Source of the DNA: Telluria mixta
GTDB taxonomy: Bacteria > Pseudomonadota > Gammaproteobacteria > Burkholderiales > Burkholderiaceae_D
Reading direction: 5' to 3'
NCBI RefSeq assembly: GCF_029223865.1
Contig: NZ_CP119520.1
Coordinates: forward strand, 2,232,001-2,296,000
Length of the DNA: 64,000 bases
Under the pieces are notes generated by a model. That model was given only the letters and a program-made list of their open reading frames with translations, had not been told where the DNA came from and searched no databases. Both the position numbers and the translations under genes were made by a program. Within the stretch, counting starts at the first letter, position 1; each line of letters begins with the position of its first letter. Below, piece after piece: positions 18,419-24,962 of this stretch.

Positions 18419-18810
18419 AGTGCCTCCACCTGGGCGTTGCCGTCGAGCCAGCCGCGCAGGCGCTGGCCGATGTGGCGGGCCAGGGCGAGCGAGATCTTGT
18501 AGCCGATCACGGCATCCGTTTCCATCAGGGCCAGGAAGTCGTCGCGGAAGAACACGGCCAGCTCGCACGCGTCGAGGGCGCGGACCTGGGCGCTGCGCGG
18601 GGAATTGTCCAGCAGGGCCAGGTCGCCGAAGAAACTTCCGGCGCTCAGTTCGCCCACGATCTGGCGGCCCCGGCTGTGGCTGCGGCTGATCTGCACGCGG
18701 CCGCTCATCACGAGATACAGCGCCTGACCTTCCTCGCCTTCGTCGAACACGATCTCGTCCGGCAGGTAGCGCCGTTCATGCATGAGGCCGTCGACGAATT
18801 TGATTTCCAA
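18415..18810 (-). CDS. Cyclic nucleotide-binding domain protein
   Basis: This stand-alone Crp/cNMP-binding fold has VFDEGEEGQALYLVMSGRVQIS, the loop FFGDLALLDNSPRSAQVRALDACELAVF (phosphate-binding cassette with E/D and R in the usual places) and a C-terminal helix, but no helix-turn-helix. It is 131 residues from TTG 18810. The same frame upstream still reads like the family (LQNTPLFRSLKPLEIKFVDG) back to about 18930 without any ATG, GTG or TTG, so the true N terminus may use a non-standard codon or has been lost. It overlaps the AI-2E permease by 4 bases and probably regulates or partners it (inference). Confidence 0.75.
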   Translation of the reverse strand: MEIKFVDGLMHERRYLPDEIVFDEGEEGQALYLVMSGRVQISRSHSRGRQIVGELSAGSFFGDLALLDNSPRSAQVRALDACELAVFFRDDFLALMETDAVIGYKISLALARHIGQRLRGWLDGNAQVEAL

Positions 18811-18946
18811 CGGTTTGAGGGAACGGAACAGCGGCGTGTTCTGCAGCCGAAGCTGGCGGGGGACAGCGTGGACGATTTCAGGAAACCAAAGATCACGAAA
18901 GCTCCAGGACGATGCAACCGAGTGGCTGCTTTGTCAATTATGAACG

Positions 18947-18978
18947 ATTCATTTGTGCTTGCGCAGCAACAAATGAAT
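18947..18978. promoter_or_regulatory. Long inverted repeat between divergent signalling genes
   Basis: ATTCATTTGT (18947-18956) and ACAAATGAAT (18969-18978) are perfect 10-base arms separated by 12 bases. The repeat sits in the AT-rich region (18811-19142) between the cNMP-binding gene and the diguanylate cyclase gene. It is a candidate operator or small hairpin. Nothing else gene-like is visible in that stretch. Confidence 0.5.
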
Positions 18979-19048
18979 GGATGATTGGACGCGACACAAC
19001 ATCCCATAGCCACCGTGCATATTGCTCAACATTGATGTAAATCGTGCG

Positions 19049-19078
19049 TGCACATGATTGGAAAACGTGTAATATAAT
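19049..19078 (+). promoter_or_regulatory. Promoter of the diguanylate cyclase gene
   Basis: A perfect TATAAT at 19073-19078 is preceded by TGCACA at 19049-19054 with an 18-base spacer, 65 bases upstream of the GTG start. Confidence 0.65.
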
Positions 19079-19142
19079 TCCTTTGGGAAATATTTATTAC
19101 ATACATGGCATCATCTCACCACTTCCTGCCAGGAGGAACCGA

Positions 19143-20297
19143 GTGATCGATATCCAGACCTTCATGTTGGCGCTTGGCGTCGGCAACACGGCGTTTGCCC
19201 TCCTGATGGCGGGTTATATGCGCGGTGCGGCAGCCAATCCCGGTTTGCGTACCTGGATGTGGGCGCGTCTGTCGTCCGGTCTGGCACAGATCTGTTGCTG
19301 GGTGGCGCCGCATGTCGGATTGCCCATCGCGGAGGAGCTGGCGGCGTTCGGCTGGGTGGGCGGTGTCGCGCTGGAACTGGCGTCGTATTGCGTGTTCTTC
19401 GGCTTCCGCAACTGGCGCAGGGTGCTTGCGCCCGCTGCCATCGCGGCATTGATCATCGTCGCGGCCGCGGCGATGGTGCAGGCGTCGCGCGAGCAGATGA
19501 CGCAGGTGGTGGCCGTGATCGTCGCCCTGTTCGCATCCGGCGCCGCCGCGATCCTGCTGCGGCCGCAGGCCGATGCACCGCTGCTGCAGCGTATCATCGG
19601 CATCAACGATGCCTTGTTCGCCATCGCGATCTGGATCTGGATGGGCGTGGCCAATGGCGGCGTGGGCTCGTTCAATGCGAATCCCGTTTATGGCTTCGCG
19701 TACCTGGCCAGCTATCTGCTGATGATCGTTAACGGGTTCGGTTTCCTGTTGCTGTGCAAGCTCAAGGACGACCAGCGCATGCAGCGCCTGGCCACGATCG
19801 ACGGCCTGACCGACATGCTGAACCGCCGCGCCTTCTTCGAGCGTGCCGAAAGTGCCCTGCAGACGGCGGCGCGTCTGCGCAAGCCGATCGCGCTGATGAT
19901 GCTCGACCTCGATCATTTCAAGCAGCTCAACGACGGCTTCGGCCATGCCTGCGGCGACCAGGCCCTGCGCCTGTTTGCCGATACGGCGCGCGCCACCTTG
20001 CGCGAGAACGATGTGATGGGCCGGCTGGGCGGAGAAGAGTTCGCGCTGGCGATGCCGGGCACGTCGCTGGCAGGCGCGCAGTATGCCGCCGAGCGCCTGC
20101 GCATTGCCGTCGCCGAGGCGCCGGCACTGGCCTGCGCCGCCACGTATCGCATGACGGTCAGCATCGGCCTCGTGATGATCGATCCGAGCGAGGAATTGAC
20201 GGCCGCCCTGGCGCGCGCCGACCATGCCTTGTACGCGGCCAAGACCGGTGGCCGCAACCGCGTCGAGATCGGCGCGCCGCTGCTGAGGCGGGCCTAA
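19143..20297 (+). CDS. Membrane diguanylate cyclase (GGDEF)
   Basis: This 384-residue protein makes c-di-GMP from two GTP. The N-terminal half has about six membrane helices (FMLALGVGNTAFALLMAGYM; FLLLCKL at the end). The C-terminal GGDEF domain (about 215-380) has DGLTDMLNRRAFF, DLDHFKQLNDGFGHACGD and an intact GGEEF at 296-300. No inhibitory RxxD is obvious before it. The GTG start at 19143 is fixed by AGGAGG at 19131-19136. An upstream frame from 19044 exists but precedes or overlaps the promoter. A strong terminator follows, so the gene is transcribed alone. Confidence 0.92.
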   Translation: MIDIQTFMLALGVGNTAFALLMAGYMRGAAANPGLRTWMWARLSSGLAQICCWVAPHVGLPIAEELAAFGWVGGVALELASYCVFFGFRNWRRVLAPAAIAALIIVAAAAMVQASREQMTQVVAVIVALFASGAAAILLRPQADAPLLQRIIGINDALFAIAIWIWMGVANGGVGSFNANPVYGFAYLASYLLMIVNGFGFLLLCKLKDDQRMQRLATIDGLTDMLNRRAFFERAESALQTAARLRKPIALMMLDLDHFKQLNDGFGHACGDQALRLFADTARATLRENDVMGRLGGEEFALAMPGTSLAGAQYAAERLRIAVAEAPALACAATYRMTVSIGLVMIDPSEELTAALARADHALYAAKTGGRNRVEIGAPLLRRA

Positions 20298-20312
20298 GCG
20301 AAGATAGAAACG

Positions 20313-20344
20313 AAAAAAGGTCCGACGAATCGGACCTTTTTTCT
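20313..20344. terminator. Bidirectional terminator
   Basis: GAAAAAAGGTCCGA and TCGGACCTTTTTTC form a 14-bp perfect stem with loop CGAA. It can stop both the cyclase transcript (plus) and the tRNA transcript (minus). Confidence 0.9.
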
Positions 20345-20350
20345 TGATAC

Positions 20351-20427
20351 TGGCGGAGCGGACGGGGCTCGAACCCGCGACCCCCGGCGTGACAGGCCGG
20401 TATTCTAACCAACTGAACTACCGCTCC
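20351..20427 (-). tRNA. tRNA-Asp (GTC)
   Basis: This is a 77-base cloverleaf on the minus strand. The acceptor stem is GGAGCGG/CCGCTCC, the discriminator is G, and the 3' CCA is encoded at 20351-20353. The anticodon loop CTGTCAC gives GTC. The T arm is GCGGG-TTCGAGC-CCCGT. Confidence 0.95.
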
Positions 20428-20473
20428 GTTTAATCTGATCGGTTCTTCACTTCGCAAGATCTCTGAAACTGAC

Positions 20474-20549
20474 TGGTGGGCGCTGAGAGGCTCGAACTCC
20501 CGACCTAATCCTTGTAAGGGATCCGCTCTACCAACTGAGCTAAGCGCCC
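20474..20549 (-). tRNA. tRNA-Val (TAC)
   Basis: This is a 76-base cloverleaf on the minus strand. The acceptor stem is GGGCGCT/AGCGCCC, the discriminator is A, and the 3' CCA is encoded at 20474-20476. The anticodon loop CTTACAA gives TAC, which reads GTA. The T arm GGGAG-TTCGAGC-CTCTC is intact. It lies 46 bases upstream of tRNA-Asp in the same transcript. Confidence 0.94.
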
Positions 20550-20600
20550 GTTTCAGGGTTTTTCTTGCCGACGTTTGTCATCACGTCCGAAGAGGCCCGA

Positions 20601-20630
20601 ATCATAGCGTATCCCTTCGAAAACCTGCAA
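20601..20630 (-). promoter_or_regulatory. Promoter of the tRNA-Val/tRNA-Asp operon
   Basis: Read on the minus strand, TTGCAG (20630-20625) and TATGAT (20606-20601) are separated by 18 bases, about 50 bases ahead of tRNA-Val. Confidence 0.65.
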
Positions 20631-20679
20631 GGGTTTTTCAGAAAAAAGTGAACAGGGATGTGAACCGCCACGTTCTCAT

Positions 20680-20698
20680 ATACAACAAACTGTTGTAT
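20680..20698. promoter_or_regulatory. Palindromic operator candidate upstream of the TonB receptor
   Basis: ATACAACA and TGTTGTAT form a perfect 8-3-8 palindrome in the 353-base region between tRNA-Val and the receptor gene. It resembles a binding site for a dimeric repressor. No regulator gene is adjacent, and the rest of the region shows no gene. Confidence 0.5.
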
Positions 20699-20902
20699 GG
20701 ATGTGTAAGCCGATTCGTATTCCTTGCATAAGGATATACACATAATCGACAATTGCCGTTTTACAAGCCGGCAAGATTTAGACATCGATAATCAGGTGCG
20801 AGTTTGCCGAGGCCCCAGGCCTGCCCCATCAGGGTGCCTCAGGAGAGACCAGCGGAGACAACGCGGCAGTTTTTTTCACTCTTCCCAGCTAGGAAAAACT
20901 CA

Positions 20903-23125
20903 ATGATCAAGATGTCCAAGATGCACAAGCGCGTCATCGCCGCGCATGGCGCAATGCTGGCGCTCGCAGCCGTACCCGGCGGCGCGGCCCTGGCCCAGAC
21001 TGCGCAGGCGACCGAACTGCAGACGGTGACCGTGACCGCACAGCGCCGTACCGAAAACATCAAGGAAGTACCGGTGTCCGTCACCGCCATCAAGGGCGAG
21101 AAGCTGGACGTGCTCGTGTCCGGCGGCGCAGACATCCGCCTGCTGGCCGGCAAGACCCCCAGCCTGAACGTTGAGTCCTCGAACGGCCGCACGTTCCCCC
21201 GTTTCTACATCCGCGGCTACGGCAACACGGACTTCTCGACCTTCGCGTCGCAGCCGGTGTCGCTGATCTATGATGACATCGTCCAGGAAAACCCGATCCT
21301 GAAGGGTTACCCGATCTTCGACCTGGCCGGCGTGGAAGTGCTGCGCGGTCCGCAGGGTACGCTGTTCGGCCGCAACACCCCGGCCGGCGTCGTGAAATTC
21401 GAATCCGAGAAGCCGAACCTCAAGAAGACCGAGGGTTACTACAACCTGTCGTACGGCACCCACGGCACGGCCAACGTCGAAGGCGCGATCAACGTGCCGC
21501 TGTCGGACAAGTGGGCGATGCGCGTGTCGACCCTGCGCCAGCACCGCGACGACTTCGTCGACAACTACAGCGACGTCGCGAAAACGAACAAGACCGGCGA
21601 ACTGGACGGCTACAACGAACACGCCGAACGCGTGCAATTCCTGTACAAGCCGGATACTACGTTCAGCGCCCTGTTCAACGTGCACCAGCGCACGACCAAC
21701 GGCAGCGCCCGCTTGTTCCGCGCGAACCTGATCAAGAAGGGCACGAACGACATCGCCGACGGTTACGACCTCGACAGCATCGTGACGAACGCCCAGAACT
21801 TCCAGAGCCTTAAGACGAACGGCGCCAATGCCCGCCTGACGTGGGACCTGGGTCCAGTCATCTTCCACTCGATCACCGGTTACGAGTCGGTCGGCAGCTA
21901 CTACAGCCGCGGCGACATCGACGGCGGCACGCCGCAAGGTCCGGGCTTCATCCCGTTCCAGTCCGAGACGGGCGGCTTCATCGACGACCTGAAGCAGTAC
22001 TCGCAGGAATTCCGCGTCGAGTCGAAGAACACGGGCCCGCTGAACTGGCAGGCCGGCGTGTACTACTTCAAGGAAGACGTGACGGGCGGCAGCGACGGCT
22101 ACAACAGCGCCACCGGTGCCCGCACCTCGCGCCAGGCCAGCGAGCAGAATAACAAAGCCTGGGCCGCATTCGGTTCCGTGACGTACAACATCAACGACGC
22201 CCTGTCGGTGCGCGGCGGTATCCGCTACACGGACGACAAGAAGGACTTCCGCACCGTCACCGCGATCGGCTTCACGCCCGTGGGCCCGAACAGCGTCGGC
22301 GAAAGCAAGGACAAGATCAGCTGGGACCTGTCGAGCACGTACAAGCTGAATCGTGACGTGAACCTGTACGCGCGCGTCGCGACCGGCTTCCGCGCCCCGA
22401 GCATCGCGCCGGCCTCGACCTTCGCACCGGTGGGCATTACCGTCGCCGACGCCGAGACGATCACGTCGTACGAAGGCGGCATCAAGGCTGACCTGTTCGA
22501 GCGCCGTGCCCGTGCCGCGTTCTCGCTGTACGACTACGAGATCAAGAACCAGCAGCTGACCGTGGTCGGCGGCAACACCAACGTCACCAAGCTGATCAAC
22601 GCGAAGAAGACGGCTGGCCGCGGCGCCGAGTTCGACCTCGAGGGTCTGGTGACCCCGGACCTGCGCGTCGGCGCCAGCGCGTCGTACAACTTCACGGAAA
22701 TCCGCGACCCGAACCTGTCGCTGACGAAGTGCGCTGCGTGCACGATCACCGATCCGCTGAACGCCGCCGGCAACGTCGTCATCAATGGCAATCCGCTGCC
22801 GCAGGCACCGAAGTGGATCGTCAACCTGAACGCCCGCTACAGCATGCCGGTCGCCGATGGCGAGTTCTACGTCTACACCGACTGGTCGTACCGTTCGAAG
22901 ATCAATTTCTTCCTGTACGAAGCGAAAGAGTTCACTGGCAAGCCGCTGACGGAAGGCGGCCTGCGCCTGGGTTACATCTGGGCCGACGGCAAGTATGAAG
23001 TGGCCGCCTTCGGCCGCAACATCCTCGACCAGCGCCGCATTTCGGGTGCCATCGACTTCAACAACCTGACGGGCTTCACCAATGAACCGCGCACCTACGG
23101 TGTCCAGTTCAAAGGCAATTTCTAA
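20903..23125 (+). CDS. TonB-dependent outer-membrane receptor
   Basis: This 740-residue receptor imports bulky ligands across the outer membrane with energy from TonB-ExbBD. A signal peptide ends near AALAQTA. The TonB box follows (ELQTVTVTAQRR), then the plug (VPVSVTAIKGEKLD, VEVLRGPQGTLFGRNTPAGVV) and a beta-barrel ending in the aromatic residue of VQFKGNF. The architecture resembles the sugar- and secondary-metabolite-type receptors rather than a defined siderophore receptor; the ligand is unknown. The start ATG 20903 has AGGA upstream, and the longer frame from 20804 lacks signal-peptide logic. A terminator follows. Confidence 0.92.
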   Translation: MIKMSKMHKRVIAAHGAMLALAAVPGGAALAQTAQATELQTVTVTAQRRTENIKEVPVSVTAIKGEKLDVLVSGGADIRLLAGKTPSLNVESSNGRTFPRFYIRGYGNTDFSTFASQPVSLIYDDIVQENPILKGYPIFDLAGVEVLRGPQGTLFGRNTPAGVVKFESEKPNLKKTEGYYNLSYGTHGTANVEGAINVPLSDKWAMRVSTLRQHRDDFVDNYSDVAKTNKTGELDGYNEHAERVQFLYKPDTTFSALFNVHQRTTNGSARLFRANLIKKGTNDIADGYDLDSIVTNAQNFQSLKTNGANARLTWDLGPVIFHSITGYESVGSYYSRGDIDGGTPQGPGFIPFQSETGGFIDDLKQYSQEFRVESKNTGPLNWQAGVYYFKEDVTGGSDGYNSATGARTSRQASEQNNKAWAAFGSVTYNINDALSVRGGIRYTDDKKDFRTVTAIGFTPVGPNSVGESKDKISWDLSSTYKLNRDVNLYARVATGFRAPSIAPASTFAPVGITVADAETITSYEGGIKADLFERRARAAFSLYDYEIKNQQLTVVGGNTNVTKLINAKKTAGRGAEFDLEGLVTPDLRVGASASYNFTEIRDPNLSLTKCAACTITDPLNAAGNVVINGNPLPQAPKWIVNLNARYSMPVADGEFYVYTDWSYRSKINFFLYEAKEFTGKPLTEGGLRLGYIWADGKYEVAAFGRNILDQRRISGAIDFNNLTGFTNEPRTYGVQFKGNF

Positions 23126-23147
23126 GTTTTACTAAGCCGTCAGACAG

Positions 23148-23177
23148 AAAGGCCGCGAGCGATCGCGGCCTTTTTTT
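23148..23177 (+). terminator. Terminator after the TonB receptor gene
   Basis: AAAGGCCGCGA and TCGCGGCCTTT pair around GCGA and are followed by a T-run. The repeat element begins right after it. Confidence 0.88.
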
Positions 23178-23375
23178 AATTCGGGGTCAGAGCACATTTC
23201 GGATCAATTTTCTTGCGCATCCCGAATCGTTCAAGTCCGCACGCTCCGTCGGCATATCGCTTCAGAGAGGCAGACAGTGCCTCGATGGCGAATTGCTTTA
23301 AAGCTCGTGCACCAAAAAGTGCTCTGAGGTGTACCGGGTTTAGTGGACATCCCAAATAGAGGACAATGCGTTCCC

Positions 23376-23693
23376 ATGGATAAGACTAAACCTGCTCCTA
23401 CCGAGCGCAGAGAGTTCACGAAGGCTTTCAAGCAAGAGGCGGTCACACGCCTGAAGGCAACTGATAACGCGACAGCCTTGGCACTGGAGCTTGGCGTGCG
23501 GCGCAACGTGCTCTACAAATGGGCCGAGACGCTTGAGAAAGCTGGCGCCGAGAAGGCGTTCAACGGCCCAGGGCGGCCGTTGGCACAGGACGAGGATGAG
23601 TTGACCCGGCTGCGGCGGGAAAATGAGCGGTTGAAGATGGAGAACACCATCCTAAAAAAGGCCGACGCGTACTTTGCGAAACGCAAGCCGTAA
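23376..23693 (+). CDS. IS3-family transposase OrfA
   Basis: This 105-residue DNA-binding subunit has an HTH region (FTKAFKQEAVTRLKATDNATALALELGVRRNVLYKWAETLE) followed by a leucine-zipper-like helix (DELTRLRRENERLKMENTILKKADAYFAK). That is the standard OrfA layout. The start is ATG 23376 within the IS. The heptamer AAAAAAG at 23654-23660 (A_AAA_AAG in this frame) can slip ribosomes by -1 into the orfB frame, producing the OrfAB transposase. Confidence 0.92.
   Translation: MDKTKPAPTERREFTKAFKQEAVTRLKATDNATALALELGVRRNVLYKWAETLEKAGAEKAFNGPGRPLAQDEDELTRLRRENERLKMENTILKKADAYFAKRKP
23654..23660 (+). promoter_or_regulatory. Programmed -1 frameshift heptamer
   Basis: A_AAA_AAG lies in the orfA frame. 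From here the -1 frame is open without a stop into orfB, as usual for IS3 elements. Confidence 0.75.
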
Positions 23694-23737
23694 GGTACGC
23701 CTTTGTTCATGAGCATCGCAAAGAGTTTCCGATTGCG

Positions 23738-24553
23738 ATGATGTGCCGGTTGCTGGAGGTGAGCCGAAGCGGTTGTTATGCCGCACGTGAGCGCGAGCCG
23801 AGCATACGCAGCCGCGAAGACGTGGCGCTACGTAGTCGCATCGAAGAACTGCACGCAGAGCAATGGCACGCGCCAGGCGTCATCAAAACATGGCGTTTGC
23901 TACTTGCTGAAGGTGTAAATTGCAGTCGTAACCGCGTGGCCAGGATACGTCGGATCGCTGGCATCGAAACCCGCCGCATGGCGCGGTTCAAAAAGATGCG
24001 GACGTATCAAAAGACCGAGCCGCCGGCGGAAGACCTGGTCAAACGCCAATTTGCCGTAACGCTGCCCAATCGGGTCTGGGTCGGCGATATGACGCAGATC
24101 GCAACAAGGAAGGGACCTTTGCATCTTGCCGCCTTCGTCGACCTGTGCACGCATCGTGTCATCGGATGGGCCACTGCAACGAGCCAGACAGCGAACCTGG
24201 CCGTGACAGCGCTGCAAGCTGGTATCGCACAGCGAAAGCCTGTCAACGGGATGATCTGCCATACGGATCAGGGCTCGCAGTTTTCCTCAGCCATGTTTCG
24301 CAATCATCTGCGCGACAACCAGATACGCCCAAGCATGAGCCGCAGAGGAAACTGCCACGACAACGCCGTGGCGGAGAGTTTCTTTTCGAACCTGAAGAAC
24401 GAGCTGACGCACCACACGATCTATGAAGATCAGCAGTCGGCACTAGCCGCCATTACCGCCTACATCGACGTGTATTACAATCAGCAACGACTTCATCAGA
24501 CGCTCGGCTACCGTACGCCAGCTGAAGTCGAAAAAATGCACGGGTGTACCTGA
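23738..24553 (+). CDS. IS3-family transposase OrfB (DDE integrase core)
   Basis: This 271-residue catalytic part has a HTH_21-type N terminus (MCRLLEVSRSGCYAARERE). The rve core shows the DDE triad: D in VWVGDMTQI, D in CHTDQGSQFSS, and E in AVAESFFSNLKNE, followed by the usual YNQQRLHQTLGYRTPAE end. It is intact. It lies in the -1 frame relative to OrfA and is probably translated mainly as an OrfAB fusion through the frameshift site, so its own ATG at 23738 may be little used. Confidence 0.93.
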   Translation: MMCRLLEVSRSGCYAAREREPSIRSREDVALRSRIEELHAEQWHAPGVIKTWRLLLAEGVNCSRNRVARIRRIAGIETRRMARFKKMRTYQKTEPPAEDLVKRQFAVTLPNRVWVGDMTQIATRKGPLHLAAFVDLCTHRVIGWATATSQTANLAVTALQAGIAQRKPVNGMICHTDQGSQFSSAMFRNHLRDNQIRPSMSRRGNCHDNAVAESFFSNLKNELTHHTIYEDQQSALAAITAYIDVYYNQQRLHQTLGYRTPAEVEKMHGCT

Positions 24554-24599
24554 TTTAACCTGTCTACCAAACCGGTGCATCTCACTCTGACCCCGAATT

Positions 24600-24962
24600 T
24601 TGGACCTGAATTTCTTCCTTGGTGACGATTGAGATATCTCAATGTTGAGATGGTGCATATGTGCGCAACGCCTGACAGTCACGAAACATTGTTAATTCAT
24701 GGGTCCTGCCGAGGCGATACGTTCTTCTGTTGAGTTCACAGTTTTCCGAAGAATCTAGGTTTTAGCGCTACCAATAGGCGAAAGTGTTGTATAGACATCG
24801 AATCCAATTGTGAAATTTCTACACGGTTATTTCTTTCGCGCTAATCTGGCATCCCCGCTTTTCAGACGGGAAATCGACGCTTAAAAAGCGTCGAGACAAC
24901 TAGATCTCAGGCAATCACGCCTGCGGAAAATCAACTTTTGTGTTTTTCTAAAAGGAATAAAC
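24600..24962 (+). promoter_or_regulatory. AT-richer leader region of the first subtilase
   Basis: No gene is visible. The region ends with two stem-loops: TCGACGCTT/AAGCGTCGA (24874-24894, 9 bp, 3-base loop) and CAGGC/GCCTG (24908-24923). AAAGGAATAA then provides the ribosome site of the protease gene. The promoter is probably inside the AT-rich stretch 24720-24850. Confidence 0.5.

Larger units (their letters stand above)
23325..24584 (+). mobile_element. Complete IS3-family insertion sequence
   Basis: This 1260-base element has imperfect terminal inverted repeats (TGAGGTGTACCGGG at the left; TGAGATGCACCGGT read inward from the right). A 3-base target duplication CTC lies at 23322-23324 and 24585-24587. 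It carries overlapping orfA and orfB with an A6G frameshift signal. The intact ends, duplication and genes suggest a recent, possibly still active, insertion. Confidence 0.88.
23178..24599. repeat. Palindromic-ended repeat element, split by an IS3 insertion
   Basis: The left arm 23178-23195 (AATTCGGGGTCAGAGCAC) is an exact 18-base inverted match of a right arm made by joining 23319-23324 to 24588-24599. That means an element of about 159 bases existed before the insertion sequence entered its right arm. The GGGGTCAGAGC core recurs at 32461. Ends of this kind are seen in REP/RAYT-type dispersed repeats (family knowledge). Its interior, read on the minus strand, gives an open but unrecognised stretch ending in KKIDPKCALTPN. 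Confidence 0.75.

Noticed and set aside
23231..23506. A minus-strand frame crossing the left IS end
   Set aside because: It runs through the insertion boundary, so cannot be an ancestral gene as drawn; only the interior of the repeat element is discussed as a possible remnant.
24600..24962. A c-di-GMP or other known riboswitch before the first subtilase
   Set aside because: The stem-loops do not match the conserved cores of riboswitch classes I can recall.
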